Of a DNA stretch of 64,000 bases, positions 55,848 to 63,849 are shown one piece after another. The notes under the pieces were generated by a model, which did not search any database, was not told the DNA's origin, and saw nothing but the letters and a program-made list of their open reading frames with translations. This DNA is from Flavobacterium sp. UBA7665. Lineage in GTDB: Bacteria > Bacteroidota > Bacteroidia > Flavobacteriales > Flavobacteriaceae. Position 1 is the first letter of the stretch. Every line of letters begins with the position of its first letter. The translations under genes and the position numbers were made by a program. The stretch covers positions 1 through 64,000 of the forward strand of contig DLHP01000043.1 in the NCBI GenBank assembly GCA_002483285.1. The letters run 5' to 3'.

Positions 55848-58048
55848 TGACTGCCAATATCCACCCTTTTTCAGATTACATCTTAAGGAATCCGGCGTTT
55901 CCGATAAGCGCCTATTTGAATGTATTGGAAAACTATTCTGAGCAAAAGCTCTTGGCGTGTTACCATGATGATTATCTTAAGGAAGCCATCCGCATTGCCT
56001 CACCCGTCCTCAAGGCCAGTCTGGATGCCTGGCAGCTTGACCCGTCGCAATATTCGGCCGAAAAAAAGGAAGCCATGGCCATTTCGTTCATGAAATACCT
56101 CGCACGGATTGCTACGCGCTGTACCCCATTCGGGCTTTTTGCGGGTTGTGATGTGGGTAGCATTTCCGATGAGTCGAAGATTATCCTGCTGCCCAAGGAA
56201 GAATTCACCAGGCTTACGCAATTCGACATGCATTTCTGGATTGCGATGCTACTCGACTTTGCCCAACGCAAGGAAGTACGTTCGCATTTGCAGTTTTATC
56301 CCAATAATTCGATTTATCCGCAAGGCGATTTTTTGCGATACATCGAGTACAAATACGTCGAGACCAAAAGGGAACACCTCATTTCCGCCGTTGCCCAAAC
56401 CGAGTTGCTGACCGAGTTGCTCGCGAAAGCACAAAACGGGATGACCATTGCTGAAATGCTCGATTTGCTTGCAGATGATGCCTCAGAAACAGAAGCAGCG
56501 CTCGAATACATCCATCAACTCATCGATTTCCAGCTGCTGGTGAGTGAGCTTGATGCGCGCATTACCGGTAGCGACGAGTGGGAAAGGGTTTTAACAATCC
56601 TCGCTAAAATTCCATCGCTCCAAACAGAAGCGGAGTTACTGATACAATGTAGGAAACAGCTCCAGCTATTAGACCGGCAGTTCCTTCCAGGTGAAACAGA
56701 TTACCAGACCATTAAAGCCCTTGTGGCGGGAATCGGTTGCCCGTATGAAGACAAATTCCTTTTCCAGACCGATTTGAATACCAGTACCACCAGCAATTCG
56801 CTACACAAGAAAATCGTCGACAAGACCAAGCAGGCGTTGTATTTCCTCAATGGCATCCGCCAACAACAGCCTTTGCCCAATCTGTCCGATTTCACAAAGG
56901 CATTTCTACAACGTTACGAAACCCGCGAAATGCCGCTTACCACGGTGCTCGATACCGAAACGGGCATCGGTTACGCACAAAATACCGACCGAAACGATTC
57001 TCATCCGTTGCTCGATGCCCTGCCCTTTAGGAAAAATAACAGTTATTCGTATGCCGGAAATTGGTCGGCCAACGATTTCATCCTCGAAAAGAAACTGCAG
57101 CAGACGCTGGCCGACAACCGTACAGAGATGACGCTCAACGAGCGGGATTTTCCTGATTTCAACGGCGATTGGGAGCATTGTCCGGTTACTTTTTCGGTAT
57201 TGATCGAAGTACTTAAAAAAGGCGGTACCGAACAAGTGTTTCTGGCGTCTTCGGGAGGTGTGAGTGCCGCCAAATTACCCGCTCGTTTTTGCAATGTCCA
57301 TCCTAAGATATACGACCATACCAAAATGATCATTGAAAAAGAAACTGCTTATCACAGCGATAAAATCCTCGCCGAGATTGCGCACATCCCGCAATCGCGC
57401 ACAGGAAATATTTTGCGCAGGCCGGTTTTAAGGGAATATGAGATTCCGTATTTGTCCAATAGCGGCGTGGGTTCGGACTTCCAGATTCCAGTTTCGGACC
57501 TGATGGTTTCCATAAAGAATAACAGCATCGTTTTACGGTCGAAAAAGTTAAACAAAACCGTCATTCCGTGCCTGTCGAACGCCCACAATTACAGCAACAA
57601 TGCCTTGCCCATCTATCAATTTTTATGCGATATGCAGGTTCAGAACCTCAAGCCAATCTATAGTTTCGATTGGGGCGTTTTGTGGCCACACTATGCTTTT
57701 TTCCCGAGGGTTGTTTACAAAGACGTCATCCTTTCGAAAGCCAAATGGCAGCTCATCGATACAGAAATGGCGCATTTGCACAAACTAAGCGGAAACGCCT
57801 TAAGACAAGCGTTTGCCGATTGGCGCGAACAAAAAAAATTGCCGCGATTCGTGAATTGGGCCGATACAGACCACACTCTTTTGTTTGACCTGGATCAGGA
57901 AATGGGCATCATACTGCTGCTCAAATCAACCAGAAAATACCCGAAAATTACTTTGGAAGAATTTCTCTTTGATCACGACACTATGGTTCAGGACGCAAAC
58001 GGAGCGGCTTACACCAATCAAATCATATTGTCTTTCTTTAAACAATAG
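55847..58048 (+). CDS. Lantibiotic dehydratase, LanB glutamylation half
   Basis: This 733-residue protein matches the N-terminal dehydratase (Lant_dehydr_N) region. It shows the conserved RCTPFGLFAGCDVG near residue 95 and the later WGVLWPHYAFFPRVVY, FILEKK and RIV-type elements. Full-length LanB enzymes of about 1000 residues also hold an elimination domain. Here that part is a separate protein encoded four bases downstream. The enzyme would glutamylate Ser/Thr of the core peptide with Glu-tRNA. Translation is coupled to the protease gene by a one-base overlap. Confidence 0.85.
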   Translation: MTANIHPFSDYILRNPAFPISAYLNVLENYSEQKLLACYHDDYLKEAIRIASPVLKASLDAWQLDPSQYSAEKKEAMAISFMKYLARIATRCTPFGLFAGCDVGSISDESKIILLPKEEFTRLTQFDMHFWIAMLLDFAQRKEVRSHLQFYPNNSIYPQGDFLRYIEYKYVETKREHLISAVAQTELLTELLAKAQNGMTIAEMLDLLADDASETEAALEYIHQLIDFQLLVSELDARITGSDEWERVLTILAKIPSLQTEAELLIQCRKQLQLLDRQFLPGETDYQTIKALVAGIGCPYEDKFLFQTDLNTSTTSNSLHKKIVDKTKQALYFLNGIRQQQPLPNLSDFTKAFLQRYETREMPLTTVLDTETGIGYAQNTDRNDSHPLLDALPFRKNNSYSYAGNWSANDFILEKKLQQTLADNRTEMTLNERDFPDFNGDWEHCPVTFSVLIEVLKKGGTEQVFLASSGGVSAAKLPARFCNVHPKIYDHTKMIIEKETAYHSDKILAEIAHIPQSRTGNILRRPVLREYEIPYLSNSGVGSDFQIPVSDLMVSIKNNSIVLRSKKLNKTVIPCLSNAHNYSNNALPIYQFLCDMQVQNLKPIYSFDWGVLWPHYAFFPRVVYKDVILSKAKWQLIDTEMAHLHKLSGNALRQAFADWREQKKLPRFVNWADTDHTLLFDLDQEMGIILLLKSTRKYPKITLEEFLFDHDTMVQDANGAAYTNQIILSFFKQ

Positions 58049-58051
58049 GCC

Positions 58052-58903
58052 ATGAAAAGGAGTTTTTGCGTCGGTAGCGAATGGTTGTACTACAAGGTTT
58101 ACACAGGTGTGAAAACCGCCGATATCGTCTTGGCTAAAGTTTATCCAATTCTTACCGAACTAAAGCAAAGCGGTGTTTTGAGCCATTGGTTTTTTATCCG
58201 GTACAAAGATCCTGATGAGCACCTGAGGTTGCGTTTCTACTGCGATGCTCCTCAAAAAACGGCGCAGGTTATATTGGCGCTGTATCCGGTTTTTAACGAT
58301 TTGATCGAAAATGACCTCGTCTGGAAATTGCAAACCGATACCTACAATCGCGAAATAGAACGTTATGGTGAAAATACCATCGAGTTATCGGAACACATTT
58401 TTCATCTGGACAGTGAAATGGTCGTCAATTATTTGGCATTCAAGCCGCATTTGATCGAAATTCAAACTGAGTTGCTTTTTAGCCTGTTGGCGATTGATGC
58501 ATTCTTAAACGGATTCGGGCTTGATGATGCCGATAAGCTCGCGTTGGTGGATGAGCTCCAGTTGTCTTTCAAGAAGGAATTCCAGGCCGAAAAATACCTC
58601 AAGAAGGAACTCGATAAGAATTATCGGCTATTGGCTGCGCGAATAGACCGTTTCCTGAATGTTCCAGATACCCAACACGCCAATTTGACGCGGCTTACTA
58701 CCGAAAAACAAAATCACCTGAAACCAATCATTGCCGGGCTTAAGGCCAAATTGCAGGTGCCGTTGTTCTATTTTCTACAAAGCCACATCCACATGATGGT
58801 GAACCGGCAATACACCTCCAAACAACGCCAATATGAGTGCTTGATTTACGATCATTTGCACCGTCACTACAAAAAGAGCGTGTTTCTAAAAAACCAGCAT
58901 TAA
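58052..58903 (+). CDS. Thiopeptide-type biosynthesis protein, LanB elimination half (SpaB C-like)
   Basis: This 283-residue protein has the SpaB_C signature segments WFFIRYKDPDEHLRLRFY, the TYNREIERYG motif and the near-terminal SHIHMMVNR. In split LanB systems this protein removes glutamate to leave dehydroalanine or dehydrobutyrine. It completes the dehydratase with the preceding gene. Behind it, where a LanC cyclase gene might be expected, come about 170 bases without a recognisable gene and then the grasp-with-spasm remnants. Confidence 0.85.
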   Translation: MKRSFCVGSEWLYYKVYTGVKTADIVLAKVYPILTELKQSGVLSHWFFIRYKDPDEHLRLRFYCDAPQKTAQVILALYPVFNDLIENDLVWKLQTDTYNREIERYGENTIELSEHIFHLDSEMVVNYLAFKPHLIEIQTELLFSLLAIDAFLNGFGLDDADKLALVDELQLSFKKEFQAEKYLKKELDKNYRLLAARIDRFLNVPDTQHANLTRLTTEKQNHLKPIIAGLKAKLQVPLFYFLQSHIHMMVNRQYTSKQRQYECLIYDHLHRHYKKSVFLKNQH

Positions 58904-59075
58904 CCGCAAGTGGCAATCCGATGTGTTTTGGCGCGGCTTTTCTTGCAAAAAGCGAAAACATTTTCATAGCCAACAATTTGTTTATTAGTTTCTTCAACTT
59001 TTTCAATTCCGAAATTCTTGAATTTCGACAGGCATTTGAAATAATGCTTTTTGTGGATGAGTTGAATCTCTAAAT

Positions 59076-59324
59076 TTGAGAAACATCTATGACGTCGACG
59101 ATTTTGTGAATCAGTTAATCGATTGCCTTGACACTGATTTTGTGCGTATCTGCGAATCGGATAAGATGGAAATGCTTGCCATGGATTTCAGCTCCCGAAA
59201 AAATTCGTACCGCATCAAAAGCGATTTCATCGGCGATACAGATTTTGAGAAAATTAAGAGCGTTTGGATCAACGGCGGCTGTATTTCTGCCTCGGGCGAC
59301 GAATATGAAAAGAAATGTCCTTAA
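59076..59324 (+). pseudogene. Remnant of an ATP-grasp peptide maturase (gwsG N-terminus)
   Basis: About 82 residues remain: VNQLIDCLDTDFVRICESDK and FEKIKSVWINGGCISASGD resemble the N-terminal domain of grasp-with-spasm ATP-grasp proteins, where a line like V-I-x-W-L...F-x-R-I is followed by I-K-S-x-W-Y-R-R-G. The ATP-grasp catalytic domain, over 200 residues, is entirely missing and the frame ends after EKKCP. The beginning is also uncertain (TTG at 59076). I judge this a dead fragment. Confidence 0.55.
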
Positions 59325-59349
59325 CGAAAACATTGCGTATTAATAAATA

Positions 59350-59767
59350 ATGAATATTTTTATTCCAATATTAAACTGTTTAGCGAATCCCCAACAACAT
59401 AATACCTGCCTGGACAGGAAAATGGCGATAGATCGGCAAGGCGACATTAAAAATTGTCCATCGATGCGCGAAAGTTTTGGTAACATTGCCTTATACAAGC
59501 CTGGCGGCGGCATTAAGCCTTCCCGATTTTAAGAAGTACTGGCAAATTCGCAAAGACCAGATCGAGGTTTGCAAAGATTGTGAATTCAGACATATCTGCA
59601 CCGATTGTCGCGCGTATACCGAAACGCCAGACAATGTATATGCAAAACCGCTTAAATGCGGTGATGACCCGTACAACAACCAATGGTCCGAATGGAGCAC
59701 GAACCCTTTGAAGCAAAAAGCGATTGCGTTTTATGGCCTGCAAGAATTAATTAAAAAAGATGTTTAA
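59350..59767 (+). pseudogene. Remnant of a SPASM-domain peptide maturase (gwsS C-terminus), frameshifted
   Basis: The last about 135 residues of a grasp-with-spasm SPASM protein are readable in two frames. First frame: HNTCLDRKMAIDRQGDIKN then CPSMRESFGNI. Second frame: LPDFKKYWQIRKDQIEVC then KDCEFRHICTDCRAYTE and KPLKCGDDPYNNQWSEW. Dropping one T at about 59491-59494 restores one frame. The cysteine ladder of the SPASM domain is intact, but everything N-terminal is gone. Its stop overlaps the ABC transporter start by eight bases, so the fragment may persist because translation of the transporter was coupled to it. Confidence 0.75.
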
Positions 59768-61955
59768 AAAATTTCCTTTCCATAAACAAACCGACGCCAA
59801 AGACTGCGGACCAACCTGCCTCAAGATAATCGCCAAGTACTACGACAAGGTGTTTCACATACAAACGCTGCGCAATCTCGCCGAGACGACGCGTGGCGGC
59901 AGTAACTTATTGACCTTATCGGACGCGGCAGAGAAAATGGGTTTCCGCTCGCTGGGTGTGAAAATCAGCCTGCAGAAATTACAGGAAGCGCCGTTGCCAT
60001 GCATCCTGCATTGGAACAAACACCATTATGTGGTGCTTTACAAGATTTCGAAAGACCGTTATTACATTTCAGATCCGGCAATCGGTTTGATGGATTATTC
60101 CCAATCCGAATTCCTTACGTTTTGGATAGGCAACAACGCCGATGCCAAAACCGAAGAAGGCATTGCGCTGCTGCTTGAACCCACACCGCGATTCTACCAA
60201 TCCGAATTTGATAAAGAGGATGAAAAGTCGTTTGGTTTTGGGCTGCTATTGCAATACATTTTTCCGTACAAATCATTTGTGGTACAGCTCGCCGTTGGAT
60301 TGCTTGCGGGCAGTTTGCTGCAACTTATCTTTCCTTTCCTGACCCAAAGCGTGGTCGATATTGGCATCCGGAACCAAAACATCCATTTCATTTATATGGT
60401 TTTGTTTGCGCAGTTGTTCCTTTTTTTTGGCAAAACGGCGCTCGAATTCATCCGCAGCTGGATTTTACTGCACCTTTCTACAAGAATCAATATTTCGCTG
60501 ATTTCCGATTTCTTCATCAAGCTCATGAACCTGCCCATTTCATTTTTCGATGTGCGTATGACCGGAGACATCATGCAGCGCATCAACGACCACCATCGCA
60601 TCGAGCGCATCCTTACGACATCGTCACTGACGGTGCTGTTTTCGTTCATTAACATGCTTATTATGGGCGCTGTACTTGCCTATTACAACCTGGCCATTTT
60701 CGGAGTTTTCTTTTTGGGAAGTTTCTGCTATTTCCTGTGGGTCATCCTTTTTCTCGAGCGCCGGAAAAAACTAGATTATAAGCGTTTTTCGGAAGTGAGC
60801 CAGGAACAAAGCAAGGTCATCGAACTCATCAATGGCATGCAGGAAATCAAATTGCACAATGCCGAAAAACAAAAACGCTGGGGTTGGGAATACATCCAGG
60901 CGCGCCTGTTTCGCGTATCGATGAAAGCCCTGGCGCTCGAGCAAACCCAGAATATCGGATCTACTTTCATCAATGAATTGAAGAACATCATCATCATTTT
61001 CCTTTCGGCCAAATTGGTGATTGACGGCCAGATTACGCTCGGAATGATGATGGCCATCAGCAGCATCGTGGGCAGCCTCAACGGACCTATCATGCAGTTG
61101 ATTGACTTTATCCGCGAAGCGCAGGACGCCAAGATATCCTTGTCGCGCTTGTCAGAAATACACGAAAAGGAAGATGAGACGCAAAACGACGATGAAAAGG
61201 TACATGAAATCCCGAACGACGCTTCGATCATCATCAAGGACCTCACCTTCAGGTACCTTGGCACCGACGTGAATGTACTTGAAAACCTGAACCTGACGAT
61301 TCCGGCCTATAAAATCACCGCCATCGTAGGAACCAGCGGTAGCGGCAAAACCACACTGATGAAATTGCTACTCAAGTTTTACGACCCTAATTCGGGCAGC
61401 ATCTCGATCAATAAAACTGCGCTCGATAAAATTTCGCAAAAAACCTGGCGTAACCATGTGGGTGCCGTGATGCAGGAAGGTTATATTTTTAGCGACACAA
61501 TTGCTAATAATATTGCCATCGGCGCTGACAGCATCGACAAGGAACGGTTGATTTATGCAGCCGATGTGGCCAATATCGACAATTTCATCCAGGATTACCC
61601 GCTCGGTTACAATACCAAAATCGGGATGGAAGGCGTAGGGATGAGTACCGGGCAGAAACAACGTTTGCTCATTGCGCGCGCAGTCTATAAAGACCCGGAA
61701 ATGTTGTTTTTTGACGAGGCCACATCAGCGCTCGACGCCAACAACGAAAGGGAAATCATGGAAAAACTGGACGTCTTTTTTAAGAACAAGACCGTAGTGG
61801 TCATCGCGCACCGTCTCAGCACGGTGATGAATGCCGACCAGATCGTGGTTTTGGAAAAGGGAAGAATCGTCGAAATAGGCAACCATCAGGAATTGGTGGA
61901 CCTCAAAGGAAGTTATTTCGGACTGGTTAAAAATCAACTGCAACTCGGGAAATAA
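59760..61955 (+). CDS. C39-peptidase-containing ABC exporter
   Basis: This 731-residue transporter has an N-terminal C39 bacteriocin-processing peptidase (Q10, catalytic C16 in DCGPTC, H89 in HHYVVLY, D105 in ISDPAIG), six membrane spans (about 165-450) and a C-terminal ATPase with Walker A VGTSGSGKTTL, the signature GMSTGQKQR and Walker B MLFFDEATSALD. It should cut the precursor after its GG and export the core. It pairs with the HlyD protein encoded three bases downstream. Confidence 0.93.
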   Translation: MFKKFPFHKQTDAKDCGPTCLKIIAKYYDKVFHIQTLRNLAETTRGGSNLLTLSDAAEKMGFRSLGVKISLQKLQEAPLPCILHWNKHHYVVLYKISKDRYYISDPAIGLMDYSQSEFLTFWIGNNADAKTEEGIALLLEPTPRFYQSEFDKEDEKSFGFGLLLQYIFPYKSFVVQLAVGLLAGSLLQLIFPFLTQSVVDIGIRNQNIHFIYMVLFAQLFLFFGKTALEFIRSWILLHLSTRINISLISDFFIKLMNLPISFFDVRMTGDIMQRINDHHRIERILTTSSLTVLFSFINMLIMGAVLAYYNLAIFGVFFLGSFCYFLWVILFLERRKKLDYKRFSEVSQEQSKVIELINGMQEIKLHNAEKQKRWGWEYIQARLFRVSMKALALEQTQNIGSTFINELKNIIIIFLSAKLVIDGQITLGMMMAISSIVGSLNGPIMQLIDFIREAQDAKISLSRLSEIHEKEDETQNDDEKVHEIPNDASIIIKDLTFRYLGTDVNVLENLNLTIPAYKITAIVGTSGSGKTTLMKLLLKFYDPNSGSISINKTALDKISQKTWRNHVGAVMQEGYIFSDTIANNIAIGADSIDKERLIYAADVANIDNFIQDYPLGYNTKIGMEGVGMSTGQKQRLLIARAVYKDPEMLFFDEATSALDANNEREIMEKLDVFFKNKTVVVIAHRLSTVMNADQIVVLEKGRIVEIGNHQELVDLKGSYFGLVKNQLQLGK

Positions 61956-61958
61956 GCT

Positions 61959-63245
61959 ATGGAAGACAAGAATACCTCTTTTGAATTGCGCAGCGAAGAA
62001 GTACAGGAACTCCTTACACGTGTGCCGCATTGGATGATCCGTTGGGGTTCTGTTGTGGTTTTGTGCATCATGTTGTTGCTGTTTCTGGTTTCGTGGATGG
62101 TCAAATATCCCGATATCATTTCGACCCAGATTATCATCACGACTAATGTGCCGCCGCAGAAGATTGAAGCCAAAACAGCGGGCAAGATTGAAGCCATACT
62201 CGTAAAGGACAAAACCGAAATCATCAAAAACACGCCACTTGCCGTGATTGAAAACACCGCGAATTTTAAGGATGTGTTTTTGCTCAAAAGCATCTTGGAC
62301 ACCATCAACATTGATAAGGATAACTTTCCATTCGACAAGCTAAAGGCACTGCAATTGGGCGACATTGAAAGCAGTTATGCCGTGTTTGAAAAAGAATACA
62401 TCGCTGCGTCGCTCAACAAGAAATTGCAACCTTATAAGGTAGAAGGTGCGTCTCAAAGCTATGAAGCCTTACAACTCAAGGAACGGCTCAACCTGCTCGA
62501 ATCGCAAAGGGGCATCAATGAAAATGAGCTCGTCTTGCAGAAAAGCGACCTTGACCGCTATGAAGGCCTACACAAAAAAGGCATCATCTCCACACAGGAA
62601 ATTGAGAAACAGCGTTTGCTTTATTTGCAAGCACAAAAGAACTACAAGAGTTTGCTCAGTACGATTTCGCAACTCAAATCTTCAATTAACGAACTCGACC
62701 GCAACAGCAAAACCACGCGTATCAACGAGAACAAGGAGTCTGTGAATCTCGAGCGCAACGTCATCCAGGCGTTTTACCAGCTCAAGAAAGCGCTAAAGGA
62801 TTGGGATTTGAATTACGTGCTGCGCTCTGCCATCAAGGGCCAGGTTTCATACCTGCAACTTTGGGCCGAAAACCAGACTGTGGATGTGGGCGAAAATGTC
62901 TTCACGATTATTCCTGCTAATGAAAGCGGTTACATCGGCAAAGCCAAGGCAGCCGCGCTCAATTCGGGTAAGATCAAGGTGGGGCAAAAGGTAAACATCA
63001 GGCTTGCCAATTATCCTGACGCCGAATTCGGAATGGTGAAGGGCTACATAAAGGCTATCTCATTAACGCCAGATAAGGAAGGCAATCTGCTCGTTGACGT
63101 GGCGATGCCCAACGGACTCGACACTTCGTATGAAAAGAGAATTATCTTTCATCAGGAAATGAGCGGTACCGCCGATGTGATTACCGACGATTTGCGGCTT
63201 ATGGAGCGACTGTTGTACCAATTCCGGGACATGTTCAGCCGCTAG
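61959..63245 (+). CDS. HlyD-family membrane fusion protein
   Basis: This 428-residue adaptor has a cytoplasmic N-terminus, one membrane span (about 29-50, VVVLCIMLLLFLVSWMV), lipoyl-like halves (about 60-100 and 290-330, VPPQKIEAKTAGKIEAI and SAIKGQVSYLQLW), and a long coiled coil between them. It links the ABC exporter to an outer-membrane channel. No TolC-like gene is present in the window. It is the last gene of the RiPP operon. Confidence 0.88.
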   Translation: MEDKNTSFELRSEEVQELLTRVPHWMIRWGSVVVLCIMLLLFLVSWMVKYPDIISTQIIITTNVPPQKIEAKTAGKIEAILVKDKTEIIKNTPLAVIENTANFKDVFLLKSILDTINIDKDNFPFDKLKALQLGDIESSYAVFEKEYIAASLNKKLQPYKVEGASQSYEALQLKERLNLLESQRGINENELVLQKSDLDRYEGLHKKGIISTQEIEKQRLLYLQAQKNYKSLLSTISQLKSSINELDRNSKTTRINENKESVNLERNVIQAFYQLKKALKDWDLNYVLRSAIKGQVSYLQLWAENQTVDVGENVFTIIPANESGYIGKAKAAALNSGKIKVGQKVNIRLANYPDAEFGMVKGYIKAISLTPDKEGNLLVDVAMPNGLDTSYEKRIIFHQEMSGTADVITDDLRLMERLLYQFRDMFSR

Positions 63246-63468
63246 TGTTCCTGTTTCACAACCAGTGGGTACGTTTCTTCTCCTAGAATGCACTGATTCT
63301 TTTGGGAACCGTGTTGCCGTGGCCTGTGGATACTTTAGCTATCATCACAAATAAGAATAAATATTCAATGGCGACTACCATAAAATTCATCAAAAAGGCA
63401 CACAATTCGGTATATATAAAAACAAAATTTCTCTATCTTCGCACCCGAATTGACTTTTTTGCTTCTGC

Positions 63469-63526
63469 TTCGAGCTCAAGAGGGGCGCACAGGCAGAAAG
63501 CCATTCAAAAGAGTGGCTTTTTTTTA
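63469..63526 (+). repeat. Degenerate copy of the tRNA-Asn 3' end plus terminator
   Basis: TTCGAGCTCAAGAGGGGC-GCA, then GGCAGAAAGCCATTC and GAGTGGCTTT, repeats the T-arm, acceptor strand and terminator of the tRNA-Asn gene at 47228-47285, with about seven differences and one gap over nearly 58 bases. A TATCTTCGCACC stretch at 63434 also resembles the tRNA promoter box TATATTTGCACC. There is no cloverleaf here. It is either an old attachment-site half from an integrated island or a tRNA-Asn gene with an internal deletion. No gene is visible between 63246 and 63529. Confidence 0.7.
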
Positions 63527-63529
63527 TCG

Positions 63530-63601
63530 GGCCTCGTAGTTCAACGGATAGAATAGAAGTTTCCTAAACTTTAGATCCAAGTTCGATTCTTGGCGAGGCT
63601 A
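63530..63601 (+). tRNA. tRNA-Arg (anticodon CCU)
   Basis: The 72-base cloverleaf has acceptor GGCCTCG/CGAGGCT (first pair G-T), D-stem GTTC/GAAT, anticodon stem GAAGT/ACTTT around TTCCTAA (CCU) and T-stem CCAAG/CTTGG. CCA is not encoded. Confidence 0.93.
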
Positions 63602-63605
63602 CTCC

Positions 63606-63637
63606 AAACACCTTTCATTACGGAAGGTGTTTTTTTA
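63606..63637 (+). terminator. Terminator after tRNA-Arg
   Basis: The stem AAACACCTT / AAGGTGTTT is followed by further T residues, starting five bases past the tRNA. Confidence 0.85.
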
Positions 63638-63719
63638 TGCCTTGCCGGTTTCATTGAAGTTAATCGTTAGTCGATTTACCTTCTTTTTAATAAAATTCAT
63701 AGTATAATTCTTTATAAAT

Positions 63720-63731
63720 TGACAATTGTCA
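63720..63731. promoter_or_regulatory. Palindrome upstream of the last gene (candidate operator)
   Basis: TGACAATTGTCA is a perfect 12-bp palindrome, framed by the looser inverted pair AAAATTCAT (63692-63700) and ATGAATTTT (63730-63738). It lies about 120 bases before the gene at 63850. A TATCTTTC box at 63775-63782 could be that gene's -7 element. Confidence 0.45.
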
Positions 63732-63849
63732 TGAATTTTTATACTTCAAAATCTTAATTTCAATCAAAATATTTTATCTTTCAGGGCTGTTTTTCCCCAA
63801 GGTTATGATTCCTAAAACAGTGACAACCAGGCAACCATAAAAATACCAC

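Noticed and set aside
58904..59075. LanC or another modification gene between the LanB half and the gws remnants
   Set aside because: The stretch is under 200 bases and no frame shows zinc-ligand or other family motifs.
47248..63468. Mobile element with its own integrase or transposase
   Set aside because: I looked for recombinase, transposase and conjugation genes in the accessory region and saw none, so I list no mobile element and only report the repeat evidence.
63302..63556. 84-codon open frame running into tRNA-Arg
   Set aside because: It crosses the tRNA-like repeat, its terminator and the real tRNA gene, so it cannot be a protein gene.
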